Numbered from the stretch's first letter, positions 12,180-23,965 are shown. The stretch: 64,000 nucleotides of DNA from Heterobilharzia americana (GCA_944470555.2 OX104127.1:134310786-134374785), one strand, 5' to 3'. The notes: a model not told the origin generated them from the letters alone. Numbers and translations: made by a program.

Positions 12180-14270
12180 ATTTGAACGATGCGAGAAAGA
12201 AGACATCTGCAGAATAAAATGAGCTTATTCAATTTCACAGCCTTTCATCAGCTGAAAACAGTCTGAAATCAAAATGAATTAGTATTAATAGTAATAATAA
12301 CGTAACATACTCTAAATATGCAGAAATAAATGGAGATTTGAAATCCAGGATTAACGATAAGGTAGTGAGTTAAGGTAACACACGATTAATCATCAAAAAT
12401 ACAAGTCCAAATCAATGGCAAATTAGATCTGATGAGACAGAAAATTCTAGAGCTGTGGAGTGGGGTGGACGTGGTGTTGACAACAAATGAAATTAGGTGT
12501 AGAAGAACGGATTGTTTAAGAGCTGGTCAGTTACATAATTATATGAGAAAACTGGAAAATCGTCAAGTGAATAACAATCAGTAAGTAACTAACAAAGAGA
12601 TGATGCAATCAAAAGAAAAGGAAAGACTATATGGATACACATGCAAAATATGTATATACGGTTACCAAGGTGAAGAAAGGTTAATTACAGTCTCTTCCTG
12701 AACACAAAGGTCAGGTTGAAAATGTTTGATAGCGACAGCTTCCACAAACCATAATAAACATGGCGTTGTTTGTTTATTGATTATCCTGAAGGATTGAGAA
12801 ACATCCATTTGATTTCATGTTTCTGTCAACTGCCTGGCAATCCCATCTTAATAAAGACCTTGTCACCTTTCAAATACAAATTTCTCAAAATATGCTTGTC
12901 GAATCGAGCAAATGCTCTTCTGTCATTCTGTTGTATGTAGTTGCATCCACAAGCACAGGTGAATTGATATACACAGTGAGAGGTGACGAGAGATGGATAT
13001 TTGTCTACTTTCAACTATGTTATGTATTGCAAACTGAGATCAGTCTGGGAAGAGGGAAATCCCTTCTCAGTGTGGCTTTCATTCTTCTGTTTATTCTCTC
13101 AGATATCTCATCACCCTTGAATGTTACATGAAGGAAAACTGACTTCTTCTCCCCAGTTAGATGTTTTGGTCTCGCAATGAATTCTTCTCCATGCTTCATG
13201 ATGAGTTTCTCCAGATATCCATTCTCGACCGAATTCTTCTCCTTGTTTGCCTTTTGAGCACAGTGTTTTTATTCGAGTTAACAGCATCCTGACTAAACCA
13301 CACTTATAGCTGACAGGACATAAACTATTGTAGTGAAAGTTTTGAACAATTCAGGTGTCTTTCCCATGGATGGTTTTCTCAATTGTGCCATCACATCTCC
13401 GTCTTATAGTCAGATCCGAAAAATTGAGTGTCCTCAATTTCGTAATCCATTGTGAAATTGATATTTGGATGAGGTTGATATGAGTTGTCGAACAACTTCA
13501 CGCTTGATTCATACTATCACAAACAATGATGTTATCATCGAGATAACAACAGTAACATATCATTTCCTTGATCGCTGAGTTCAGACTTGCTTGCTCAAGA
13601 TGAGCCATGAATATATCAGCTAGGATAGGTCCTCGTGGTGAACCCATATGCGCTCCATCAGTTTGCCAGTATAGTTGATTATTAAACTGGAGCTGAGCAC
13701 GTTTTGTATAGAGGAGCAGTAATTGGTTGGGTTCCGTTCTCTGTAATGGTAGTAGACCAGACTGTTGATAGATTATTTCTGTCATCTCTTTCAATGGTAT
13801 GTTCGTAAACGATGAAGAAACATGAGATGGTACCATAAATTTATTTGCGACATCTAATCTATCCAGTTCTTTAGAGAATTGGAATGTATCCTTTCACTCT
13901 GTGATTCGAGAGCCTTTCCCTAATGGGTTCCAATTTCTCTACTAACCAAAAAGCCAGTTTGTGACAGGGTGAATTTATCATGAATAAAATAGGTCTCAGA
14001 AGAACACTGGACTTATGGATCTTTGGAAGGCCTTGCATGAAGGGTGGTTGTAAACCTCATGGTTTCAGTTCATTATAGGTTGCTCCATCAATCAATTGTT
14101 TCTTCAAGAGTTTCCTGAGGTGTTTTTTTTACTTTGTTTTCAATTGAAACTGCTGCATCTTGGTTGTACTTACACTCAATCAACGTGTTTTATGTGAATC
14201 AGTTATTAGACATAATAGTTAGCAACTATGATCAATAAAGGAAATTATCGTGTTTCAACATTCCCAGATA
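12180..14270 (-). pseudogene. Penelope-like element remnant 3, most of RT plus endonuclease
   Basis: Minus strand, in order. 14130-13860 gives the LRKLLKKQLIDGATY linker, then GLPKIHKSSVLLRPILF and INSPCHKLAFWLVEKLEPI, the classic PLE RT fingers. 13836-13498 gives SSSFTNIPLKEMTEII (motif A region, Asp lost), TDGAHMGSPRGPILADIFM (motif B) and CYLDDNIIVCDS (motif C, YLDD intact). 13014-12826 gives CVYQFTCACGCNYIQQNDRR, a GIY-YIG core in which YIG has become YIQ. The 3' non-coding tail runs to about 12180. Frameshifts separate RT and nuclease. The 12.2-13.5 kb half has a near-identical inverted partner at 37.0-38.4 kb. Family C copy 3 abuts the 5' end. Confidence 0.85.
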
Positions 14271-14274
14271 TTCT

Positions 14275-14525
14275 ACATTGATTAGTCAGTGAACAGCAAC
14301 TAGTTTCATTTTGTCCATTCTTGAGTGCTGACCGAATTCTGTCGATTATTTTACAATGTGGCAACCAAACTAGCAAGCTCTTCTTCGTGGTACACTTTAC
14401 TGGATTTTAGTTGGTTGGAGGCAGTCGGCAGAAAACCCGCCCGGCCAAGGTCTAGTGCTTACTTGAGTTCATCATCAAGGCGTATGTATAACCTCAACGG
14501 GACCGACATCGAATTTTAGAGGGGA
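14275..14525 (-). repeat. Family C short element, copy 3 (permuted order)
   Basis: Starts in the ATTGATTAGTCAGTG block, continues through GTGCTGACCGAATTCTGTCG and ACAATGTGGCAACC to GGTTGGAGGCAGTCGGCAG. It then runs into the CATCATCAAGGCGTATG part that stands first in copy 2. The order is a circular permutation of copy 2, so the unit was probably tandem or circular at some stage. The hammerhead-like region is decayed. Confidence 0.55.
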
Positions 14526-14534
14526 CATCAGCTC

Positions 14535-17055
14535 CGTCAGCGTTGCATTAATATGTAACTATTCAGCTCCCTATTATTGACAAAGCAGCTTTGTCTCTTG
14601 GATTTAACTTCTCTGTCCCAAATACAAAAATTCCTAAATTGGTGACTAATGCTCAGTTTGAATATCCTCATAATAAACTGAGTTCACATTTCTCAACTTA
14701 GTCCCAGAATCAAAGCTGGCTGAAAGCCAAGTTCGTCAACATTGTGTATGATGTCCGTAGCTCTGGTTCCAAACAGAGAAGTATCCCGACTTCTCAGCAT
14801 TTCAAGGCATTAAAAGGACTATGGGATAGAAATGATACGGTCATTCTTAAATCTGATAAGGGATCTGGCGTAGTTGTTATGAATATGCAGGATTATAAAG
14901 ACAAAGTGCTATCCATTCTCAACGGAGAAAACGAGTTCATGGAAGACCATTCGACAGAAGACATTAAAAAGTCAGAAAGAAAAGCAACTGCAAGTTTGTC
15001 ATTAGCAAAAAGGAATTTCATTCGTTAAAACCCGTAGGGTGTGAACACCCAAACTTATATGGTCTACCCAAGATACATAAAGCGAGTATCCCATTACGTC
15101 CAATACTATCGACCTGTCGCTCCCCAAAGTTTAAATTGGCAAAATGGTTAGCCCAGACGCTAAGTACATTCAGAAATCAATTATGTAATGGATGCTTACA
15201 CACTATGATCTTATTTAGTTCTGGTAATATTTCAAACAAACTTACTCCCCATGATTGGCGAGATTTCCAACCATCTATCAGACGACAAGTACGCTGTACT
15301 GCAGTCCATTCTGTACTGTTATATGACTAGGAGACGTAGCCGGTGAAAGCAGATGAAATGAAGCGGTTAAAGGGCTTTGATCAAAGGTTGAGCAAATGAT
15401 TCCAACAGTTGATGGAATCGCGGGCAGTAATTTTGTTCGAAATACTACCGAAACTAAATAACATCCTTATGGGTAATTAATCATTACGAATATGTTTATA
15501 ATGAATTAATTCTGTCCACAATGCACACATTTCTCATAGATATAATCATTTATGTAAGTTTACACTAAAATGATACCTTTGAACGTATTGACTACATAAA
15601 TGACATTAGTATCAAAGATTAGACAATGTATTCATTTGATGTAAACTCATTATTCACCGAGGTGCTTTTAACCAAGACTGTTGATATTCTTTGTGATTAT
15701 GCATCTTTGAATATTCGTCATCCCCCATCCCTCGAAAAGATTTGAAAGAGCTATCACTGTAATGCACTGATAAGGTTCATTTCTTTTTCGAAGGTGAACA
15801 TTTTCGACAAGTTGATAGTGTCGCCATAGGTAGTCATCTAGGACCATTATTAGTTAATGTTTATATGTTACACGTCAAAGTTTTGGTTGAGGATTTAATC
15901 AGCAAAGTCCCACTTCCTGCCGATTGCCTCCAACTAACTAACATTTACTAATGTGCACCAAGATGGTGAGCTGCGTAGCTTGGTTGCCACATTGCAAATA
16001 TGATCAATAGGATTCGGTCTGCACTCAGAATAAGACAATATGAAATTGGTTGCACTCCCGTGACCAATCAATACAGAGTCCTACTATACATGAGAAACTT
16101 TGGTAATATCTTAGTTATATGTAATAAATATGAGAATGCGTACAGTTTTTCAGATCCACGCAACATCATATAAACCCACATCTGTTTATCGTGGGAGGTA
16201 GAAAATAATAATCAGTTTCCTTTTCTTGACTTATTATTAACTAGAAGGGGAGATGAGTCGATAAAAAGATCAGTGTGCAGAAAACCTATGTGGACTGGAC
16301 AATACCTAAACTTATATAGTTTCAGTCCAATACAGTGCGAATAAGGCTAGGTAAGATAATGATTCAGAAGGATCCGATCTTTCTGCACAACAGGCACATT
16401 GGGAGAAGAAATCAAATTCATAACGGAGACACATAAAAAATGTATATGCTCTGAAGTCCATCAATAGTCCTACAAATATTTCATTGATACGAACCAGTCA
16501 GTGTTCTCTCCCATAGAAGGACGTTTACATCATGCTACTGTATAAGTGGAAATGAAACAGTATAACCTTATGACGACGGTTTAATTCAGTTATTGAAAAG
16601 GCATATTATGCAGCCAAGCTCGATATTACGCAGAAAACGAAACCTATGCTTCAGAATAAACCTCATCACATCCCGCTGTGTTTACCATTTTAATATGTAT
16701 GTGGTGACACATATATTTGAAGAAGTCATGGAACTGTGAGTTCCCGGGTGGTGGAGCACATCCCTGGACGGTTAAAAAAAACATTTGCATCCAAATAATC
16801 TGATAAATACAGGGGGTAGACACATTTCCTTATCTACAGATAAGCACAATATAGAAACAAGTCACAGTATTGATCCCGAAACAGCCCTCAGACCTTTATA
16901 TAGTAGCTGTCAAGATCGTATACTTAAGTTCATTGAAGCCTTAACTATATGAAAGTTGAGACTCCCTTTGTGTATTTAAAAATATTTTGTCCTTACCTTA
17001 AACCTACTTTGGTAATCCTCATTTCAGTGCCAATGTAGGTGTGAAAAGATATTGT
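14535..17055 (+). pseudogene. Penelope-like element remnant 4, nearly full length
   Basis: Plus strand. 14585-14990 holds the N-terminal domain (LSLGFNFSVPNTKIPKL, then FKALKGLWDRNDTVILKSDK and GSGVVVMNMQDYKDKV). 15040-15130 is a frame-broken 'LYGLPKIHK' block. At 15627 motif A reads MYSFDVNSLFTE with its Asp intact. At about 15800 motif B reads VDSVAIGSHLGPLLVNVYM. Motif C, after an inserted family C copy, reads YMRNFGNILVIC at 16085-16120, so YMDD has become YMRN. FPFLDLLLTRRGDE and RKPMWTGQYLNLYSF follow at 16220-16320. The nuclease is a scrap ending EHIPGRLKKTF near 16760. Many stops show that it is dead. Confidence 0.85.
15911..16081 (+). repeat. Family C short element, copy 4, inserted in a PLE
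   Basis: Opposite orientation to the other family C copies: CTTCCTGCCGATTGCCTCC, then CAAGATGGTGAGC, GGTTGCCACATTG and GACCAATCAAT. It splits the RT gene just before motif C. AGTCC occurs immediately before (15906-15910) and at the far edge (16077-16081), a possible 5-bp target-site duplication. It is younger than the host PLE. Confidence 0.6.
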
Positions 17056-17059
17056 TGTT

Positions 17060-17650
17060 CCTTATTATCCCTAAATCTTGTATTAATCCAATTTGTTTAT
17101 CTTGCTGCACCCTATTTTCATCCTTCATATAAAGTGACTTGAGAAGTAAATGTGTGACCAGATTGTTCGAAACGTAATGTGCAAATCGTCACATTTCTCA
17201 CATAACCTCTGTCTTCGTATGACACCAAGTTATATTACTAGGTATGGCTAAGCACAGAAAACTGTCCTAATTACGTGTTTGTGTTATTCCGAGTTTTCCA
17301 GGCTTTCAATAAGTCGTATACTTATATAGTCAGTACATTTCCTGGGAACATATTCGACCTGCTGTGATTACTTGTCAATGTTCCTGGAAATTTCCATCGT
17401 TTTGAAGGTTCTAAATAGTCAGTACCTCGCATACTAACCCTAACTGACGAAATAGGGTTTATCAACAACACTCAATGTGCTAATCAAGAATAATTGGTCA
17501 GTAGAAATCTAAGTCTGAATTAAGTTGACTTATGCATGTCCAGATACTCTAAGGAAACCAGAATTCTCAGAAGCATCTGACAGTCAATCGATACATTTCA
17601 AGTTTCGAGAGAAAGCAGATAATCATATGCATAAATATTATGGGGGATTT
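17060..17650. other. No gene recognised
   Basis: AT-rich spacer downstream of the nearly full-length PLE. Confidence 0.5.
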
Positions 17651-17654
17651 TGAT

Positions 17655-17912
17655 TTTAAAGAATTGTTTATCACGGACTGACACAAGTTGGAGAGCCGTT
17701 AGAAACCTTGTAGCATTGGACAGCTGTTTTATCCTAACATGAGATTCATCAGTAATACTCAACTAGGACCCAATTTAGAACCTCAAGGTTTCACGGTGAA
17801 TGCGTTAACCATTCAGCCACTGGATAGGAATTCAATGGTCCGCAATTTCCTACTTTTGCCGATTCATGGTATAGCGATGTCAGCCCTCGATGAATACTAC
17901 CTTAATAGTAAG
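17655..17912 (-). repeat. Family B short element, minus copy with dead hammerhead
   Basis: The minus strand carries the hammerhead at about 17710-17757. CTGATGA is intact at 17746-17752 and the GUC triplet at 17719-17721, but GAAA has become AAAA (G12 lost). Stem I reads GUAUUA/CAAUGC instead of GCACUG/CAGUGC, keeping most pairs through a C-G to U-A change. The tRNA-like head lies at about 17770-17860. A plus-strand piece of the family B tail (GATGTCAGCCCTCGATGAAT) abuts at 17877. Confidence 0.65.
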
Positions 17913-17984
17913 ATCCGCATTTACTCCAAAATATATTACTGTCACATGAATATCCCTAAGTTCTAATGAGAAGCCATGACCTGT

Positions 17985-18265
17985 AAGAAGTGAACGCTAT
18001 CTGAAGTCCTCGGGTGACAGACGCGCTATATCGTGAACTGACAGAGGCTGGAAACTGTGAACCACTGAACTCTGACCCAGTAGCTGAATGGTGTACTAGT
18101 TCGCCGTGAAGCCTGAAGGCTCTGAGCTTGATACTTGGTGGAGTCGTGGGTGGTTACTGTTGAGGAGGCTCATATTAAGACGACACATCTGTTTAGTTTT
18201 CCTAGGTTTCCAATGGTTCTTTAACTGATGTCAGTTCATGATAAATCCTAACTTCAATTATAAAC
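17985..18265 (+). repeat. Family B short element, plus copy, decayed
   Basis: Carries ATCGTGAACTGACAGAGG, a degraded B box (GCTCTGAGCTTGATACTTGG) and a damaged hammerhead (TTGAGGA, then GACACATC in place of GAAAC). The tail follows (TTCTTTAACTGATGTCAGTT). It is the head-to-head partner of the minus copy at 17.66 kb. Confidence 0.6.
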
Positions 18266-19635
18266 AAATATCATCATCAAAGGGTTCATTTTTCAGTCAG
18301 AGGAGACCCTACGTGAATACTTAACTAATTGTCTGTTGTGTAAGACTACACCTTGCAAAATCCACTTACAGATTGGTAACTAATGTCATACTGTTGTCAA
18401 AATTGTCGCTTGATCACTGAGCTAAGTATGGAATCCTAAGAAATTTCCATCTAGTTATGTGGTGTGGAATGGTCCTAAGTAAACATTATAAGGTTGTGTG
18501 GATGAGCTGCATTACTGTTTAAAATTTATAATTTACTTATACCTACAAATTTGATATTATCACTTTTCCTCTTCTGAGTGAAACCAAATCTTTGTAAATG
18601 TTTAGTTCAAGAACTGCATATTGAAGACCAGTAATATCCTGCGACGTATCCCTGTAAACCAGAGACTCAAGTCTCTAAGAACGCAAGTATCGTGTTTAAG
18701 TAACACATGTGAAATACTGATGACTGGTGCTGAATATTTCCAGCCTAGTTAGTAAATGTTGCGGTTGCTTGATTTATATTCCCAATTGAGCTTTTATGCA
18801 TCAGAATTTCTGATGTTGACCTAGGCTTAAATCTCAGTGAAGGTTACGAGAATGCTAATGAACAACTTCAGTAATTAGATACTACTGACTTAGGCTGATT
18901 TGTAGATTTCGTCAACCAGATCAGAGTGGGATAAACACTGAACAACCGTTTCGATCGTTCTAGGCCAAGCTCATCAACTCTATACCTGAACAAATAAAGC
19001 CCATAAAGCCGAATTAGTTCAAATCCCCGATATCTGGTCAGGTCACTTGCGTGGACCCACATGCCTTAAATAGAATGATTAATTTGCAAATAATTTACAA
19101 ACTGTTCACCTTGACATTTCTCAAGGCTGAGTTGTTTTTCTACTTCTCAACTGGGGTATCAGTCAGTCAAGATCACAAGGTCTGATCTCTGACACAACAG
19201 TGTCATGAACTAACGAAATCTACAGATCAGCCTTGGAGATTAATAACTACTTAACTTGTTCAGTAGTATACTTCTCTACAGTATGCTTCAGAGATCGCAC
19301 CTTGTGTTATTGACTGGATAGTTCCCAACGCAAGCTCTGCTGACTGGCATCATAGTTGGGCGGTTGAAAAACTATTCATCTGTTAGAAATGTCAATATAG
19401 ACTGTGCGATCTGTAAATCGTTTGCGGACTGTTCATCCTATTGCAGTGAAGCTTCATCAGGAAAAGAACACAATGATGAGACTTAATGAAAACTTCATTA
19501 ACGATTACTATTTGTTGATATGCTTGTAGTTCTTCGTCGCTCCACTGGATCGAATTGTTCAGCCTCTGTTGGCACATGGGCGCCTATGCGGATACCTGAG
19601 CATTTACTATGATGATTTACTGGGTTGCGGCTAGA
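18266..19635. other. No gene recognised
   Basis: AT-rich sequence. A frame of 64 codons at 18868-19062 (minus) has no recognisable motif. Confidence 0.5.
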
Positions 19636-19639
19636 AGAG

Positions 19640-19800
19640 GAGTCAAGGACCTACGTTTCATCCAATTTGGGACTTGTCATCTAGATGTGCACTCACCCAA
19701 GTGAGTGGTGTTGTTCCCAATGGGACTGCAACCCCATATCCATCGCTTCAAACACCAAAGCGTTATCCACTAGTCCGACCAATTCGATCCAGTAAAACAT
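19640..19800 (-). repeat. Family A (Sm-alpha-like) minus copy
   Basis: The minus strand reads from the tRNA-like head (about 19790) through the B-box region and GGGAACAACACCACTCACTT to the hammerhead (about 19640-19690). Stem II (GTCCCAAATTGGAT) and GAAAC are kept, but the CTGATGA motif has become ATGACAA, so the ribozyme is dead. It pairs head-to-head with the copy at 19.84 kb. Confidence 0.7.
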
Positions 19801-19839
19801 AATATGTCAACAAATAGTAATAACTAATACCCTTTGTAC

Positions 19840-20015
19840 AAGAGGTGGTTATCATGCTTCAGTAGCCTACTGGATAGTGTATTGGTGTTTCAAGCGATGG
19901 GAATGACGTTCAAGTCTCAGTGGAAACAGCATCACTTACTTAGGTGCAGCCACATCCAGCTTACGAGCCCCAAATAGGACGAAATATGCGCCGTGAATCC
20001 CTCTGCCAGCTACAA
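19840..20015 (+). repeat. Family A (Sm-alpha-like) plus copy
   Basis: The head spans about 19870-19925 (GAAGCGATGGGAATGACG-like, CAAGTCTCAGTGG), then the AGCATCACTTACTTAGGTGC block and the hammerhead at 19951-20000. The core at 19960-19966 reads CTTACGA (G5 to U). GAAA is intact, but the bases before the stem I strand no longer give GUC. Predicted inactive. Confidence 0.7.
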
Positions 20016-21082
20016 CCAAGTAAGTTTCCATTAGCGATTGCCAAACGTTTATCTAAATGTTTGAGAGAAACCTTTTCAGAGAAAAATACAAAAATTGCTA
20101 TTGACAATTTCAATTTTTCACAGTTTCTTGTTGTCAAAATACTGTCCATCAGATGTGCCTTGTTGATTAACAATATGCCATTATGTTCAATATCACTATT
20201 ATCTCTATTATGGGGTCAACTTGAATGGAATTTTTTTGTCAAACTTATGTGATGGTCTAACTGATTGGCTGTATGCCTGCCAGATATGTAAAATGGACAA
20301 GTAATGACATTTTTCACTTTATTCATTGTTTTTAGACACATTCAAATATGAGATTGATTCCCGTTTTGAATCGGGGAAGTATTGCGAAAATCAGTCAACA
20401 TCAATGGAATCACAATCAAATGATAAGTGATGGTAGTTCATCTGTAAATTTTCCGTTGTTGATATTCGGAACGCAGGTGTCCAGATGGAGTCATGACTGA
20501 GTGATCTAGTGAATACATCTGTAGCTTCAGAGTGGATAGGTATCAAATTGGAGTTTATGCAGAGATAGTACCATTTATTGGCAAGCGCATACATACATCT
20601 GGCCAACTATCACAAGAACGAAACTCTAGTAACTATAGTTTACTCGACTGTGTTCAGTAATTCCATGTACAGACACACATATCACTTGTATGGAAGAATT
20701 CGGATGATGCAAATCACTATTTTTCTAAGTGTACGGATTCTATGTCAAAAAAACACTCTGAAACAATGTCAGTTGGATTTGTACATTATTAGTGAATCAG
20801 TTTTTTAAGCTACATTTAACTAAGATGGTTATAACAGGTAAAACGCTTTGACTTTCTCTAAATATATACCTTGATTTTAAGCTAAATGAATAAATTGTCT
20901 ACTGAGATGATAGGACACATAATATGCTTGTCATATTTTGTGAGTAGATAAGAACATTTTTTTAAACAACTACGGAGATTATACCAATAAATGAGAAATC
21001 ATACCTATTCGATAGAAAGCAGCCCAAATCGAAACCGAAATTCTAAATCATCAGCTGCTGAGGCAGTAATTTTGAGTTTCAA
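20016..21082. other. No gene recognised
   Basis: AT-rich sequence with short frames only; no motif seen. Confidence 0.5.
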
Positions 21083-21390
21083 CCCTGTTTCATGTTACTG
21101 TGTGATCAGGATAAACCTTATTGGACAATTTCATCCTACAGCTGACCAACCAAAGTAAATATCCATCTTTAAACCTTGTAGTTTCATAAAAACTGTATAT
21201 AAACGATGCGTTTTTGTCAAATAAAGTGTCTTCCTTACAGTCGCAGGCTGGTTTTAAATTCACGGCTCAGTGAAGTATACGGTTCTGTGGCGGAACAGCC
21301 ACTATTATAATTCAGTCGGAGTGTCTCATCACGTTATTATCCTTCGCCTTATTATCATAGTTATTATTCACTCAGTCACTTCACTGTTGT
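21083..21390 (+). mobile_element. Solo-LTR-like repeat, copy 1
   Basis: About 300 bp, roughly 80% identical by eye to 55346-55655 and in the same orientation. It opens with TGTTTCATGTTACTGTGTG and has a TATA-like CTGTATATAAACGATG about 115 bp in. A polyadenylation-like AATAAA follows about 25 bp later, and then a U5-like region. That layout and length suit an LTR. No gag, pol or partner LTR lies beside it, and I could not confirm a target-site duplication. Confidence 0.5.
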
Positions 21391-21394
21391 GCAA

Positions 21395-21575
21395 AAGATG
21401 GCCATCACAACTCAATAGCCTGTCGTTTGAAGTGACAGGTGCTGTGCTTCAGTCCCCAGTGGGAATAGCACCAACCAGTGGGATGTAAGCACATTTGGTT
21501 GATGAGTTTAAAGTAGGAGGGAACACACCTTTCGGATTCCACTGCTAACCACCAATTAACAAATAATATCATAAA
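21395..21575 (+). repeat. Family A (Sm-alpha-like) plus copy
   Basis: Head to hammerhead on the plus strand, including GCTTCAGTCCCCAGTGGGAA. The core at 21499-21505 reads TTGATGA (C3 to U) and GAAA has become GGAA. The 3' part, GGATTCCACTGCTAACCACC, matches the family consensus well. Predicted inactive. Confidence 0.7.
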
Positions 21576-22005
21576 CTTTTCAGGAGTTTTCATCAGATAT
21601 TATTCCAGAGAGTAGAGGTTCTTCAGTAAGATATGAACCATAATCCTTCCTCAAATGAACTTTCTCCAGCTAGACATACCCAAAAGTGCTCTTCCTAGCT
21701 AATATCCATCTATAACGAATACTTTATTAGTTCATACAAATTAACGGTTGCACAAATCACGGCAAATTAACTGGTTATCGATTTACGTACAACAATAACT
21801 TACACTGAACTTCCTTTAATATGTCCAAGTGCTTCTTCAGTGATTGATTTGCATAGGTTATTCAGTTATTTGAATGTTGAATGTCGTATAAAATACAATA
21901 AATCAAGAGGAATAGTTGTCTGCATTGGATAATTCCAGGTGTACAATTTCTTGTGCAGACTAAATCATGCACACTAGTTTACAGTTTCAGTACAAAACAG
22001 TGTAC
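21576..22005. other. No gene recognised
   Basis: AT-rich spacer between two family A copies. Confidence 0.5.
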
Positions 22006-22009
22006 TTCC

Positions 22010-22150
22010 ATGGTAGTCTATATGATGACTAGCAGAGGAGTTCAAGCCGCTCGTTTCGTCCTGTTTGGGATTCTCCAGCTGGATACACATGCCTCGCAGC
22101 GAGTGATGTTGTTCCCACTGGGAATGGAACGTCGTACCCATTATAACGAA
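22010..22150 (-). repeat. Family A (Sm-alpha-like) minus copy
   Basis: The minus strand reads CCCAGTGGGAACAACATCAC, then TATCCAG and a core of CTGGAGA (A6 lost), stem II with GGAC, and GAAACGAGC. The GUC triplet is lost. Predicted inactive. Confidence 0.65.
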
Positions 22151-22154
22151 ATAA

Positions 22155-22845
22155 ATGATTTGAAAATCCCTCCTGGGTACTGTATTTGACAGTAGTGATA
22201 TTTATTTAATATTTTCACCCTCATTATGGATATTGTCTTTTAACGCTAACCGATGTAATATTATTTTGTCATTTGCACGTCTTTGACTTAACATTCATTA
22301 TTTGTTTTTCTTTTGATTTAGGCTTATCACTAATGCTTCACTTCGTTATTGTTGACAACATGGCGTTGTTTTACTGTCCCTGACTCAACTTCAGGTTGCT
22401 CTGTGAAGTGACTGCTTGTCTTTCGACTGTCTACTGGAAACGTTTGTTGATTGATTTGATTTTGTAGACAGAGTTTTGATCCCATTTTGTTGGGAATACT
22501 CTTGTTGATTCTCAGGTATTTAACAATTGTACCTGGTTAGTCAATTTTTAGCTGTATAGCACGCATTCCTTGACAGGGAAAGTTTTGGACGGTGTAGTTA
22601 CCCAGTGGCTTTTCTGAGGTACCTTTGTAATTTTGATATAACTTGTTGTTGTTTGATAGTACCACAGATTTACCACAAATCTATCATTTCAAATCTTGTT
22701 TTAATATTGTTGAAACATAATCTTTGACTCTGCGTGACCCAAGTAAGTTTGGGAAACTATACGGTAAAACTCAGTAACTTGTCTGGATCGCGTTAGCTAA
22801 GTTCCATTGAATTGTTTCTTGCATTCAGACCGAAATACTTGGATT
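22155..22845. other. No gene recognised
   Basis: T-rich sequence; no motif or repeat unit identified. Confidence 0.5.
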
Positions 22846-22849
22846 TTGG

Positions 22850-22960
22850 TCGTTATACCCATCGCTTTGGACGACATCGCATTATCCAGTAGGGCACTGG
22901 GGGACGAGAGCCACCACTTGTGCTACAGACGTCTACCCAGTTTACCAACAAGGTATTACA
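22850..22960 (-). repeat. Family A head fragment, minus
   Basis: Only the tRNA-like 5' portion is present: on the plus strand ATCGCTTTGGACGACATCGC, then CCAGTAGGGCACTGGGGGAC and GAGCCACCACTTGTGC. It is the left half of a head-to-head pair with the copy that starts at 22965. Confidence 0.55.
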
Positions 22961-22964
22961 AGTG

Positions 22965-23135
22965 TCAAACAACAACTGGTACCAATAGCACAGAAAGTGA
23001 CTCTCATGCCCCCGTGGACTAGAGGATGATACTTTAACGTTTGTAGCGGCTGGTAGTGAGTTTCAGAAGCATAGAAAATCCAGCTGACGAGTCCTTAGTA
23101 GGGTGGAACGCAAATCTTCCACTAGTAACTATCAG
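22965..23135 (+). repeat. Family A (Sm-alpha-like) plus copy, internally deleted
   Basis: The head begins GTACCAATAGCACAG and the B-box segment is shortened, so GTGAGTTTCAGAAGC runs almost directly into the hammerhead. The core CTGACGA (23085-23091) is intact, but GAAA has become GGAA (A13 to G). The 3' strand of stem I is deleted. Predicted inactive. Confidence 0.65.
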
Positions 23136-23785
23136 ATAAACTACAACTGCTACCTTTTTCTCATTTGCGAAGTTTTTAGATTTAAAAACTACGTTCACAA
23201 TGGATAACACTTTTATGCTTCGGTTAGATTTAAAATCCCCCATTCTTCACTATCGAATTTTCGGATTTCACCATCAAGTTGCCGACGTTACACTAAGCCC
23301 CTTGTGTAACTAAATTTATTATTATTCTAGTTTCCCACATGACTGAAATTGTTGTGAACACTTGGATAGAATATGAGGATATTAGATGTCACCATAAACA
23401 CTTCATTTCTATCTCTAATTACAGGTTTAGGTAACATTAGTGCAATGTAATCAAGTACTTCGTATTTACAGCAAAATCGATTTGTTCCATAGAGTTTGTG
23501 GAAAACGTAGTACTGTGTATCCGTGACATTCTGGGCGAAAACAAATATCTGGGGAAGTTCATTAAAGCTAACATCAATTACAGTGATATTAAACGAGAAG
23601 TCATGACAATGGACTAGAAGCCTTTGTTTCAATGGACACTCTGTAAAAAAACATCCTATCGCAGCGCCTAACTAAAGTACGCAATAGAACTTTTTAAACA
23701 GGTCATCTTTCCATATCTTTCACTTGTCGAGAAATGCTTAATACGAAACTGAAAGGACAGTCTACCTAATCCTGACTCTTCATCG
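23136..23785. other. No gene recognised
   Basis: AT-rich sequence. The 101-codon frame at 23327-23632 (minus) carries no motif I can name. Confidence 0.45.
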
Positions 23786-23789
23786 TGCA

Positions 23790-23965
23790 TAAATCAATCC
23801 AACAGTTCCAGTGGAACCAGTTACATAGGGCATACGATTAGGCAGGTGCGACTTTGGATACGAGAGCATTTACCAGCTTGGTTAGGAAAAAATGAAGTGA
23901 CAGCGGTGAAAGTTTTATCCTAGTGCACCTAGTAAAAATAGGACATCAAGTGGATGCTAACCCAG
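23790..23965 (+). pseudogene. Penelope-like endonuclease scrap
   Basis: The plus strand reads SGTSYIGHTIRQVRLWIREH, then LPAWLGKN and, after a frameshift, LVHLVKIGHQVDAN. This is the core and downstream part of a GIY-YIG nuclease of the same subfamily as the 9.75 kb remnant (compare VIEHLNDTGHHIDAN). No RT is attached. The scrap is cut at its 3' side by a family A piece. Confidence 0.7.

Noticed and set aside
12229..12255. CTGATGA on the minus strand in the PLE 3' tail, suggesting a PLE hammerhead
   Set aside because: PLEs are known to carry hammerhead motifs, but here I could not pair stem II, and GAA is followed by a U15.1-A16.1 arrangement instead of a normal NUH site. Not supported in any of the three tail copies.
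12817..13131. 104-codon frame identical to the frame at 37436-37750
   Set aside because: It is antisense to the PLE endonuclease. Identity reflects recent element duplication.
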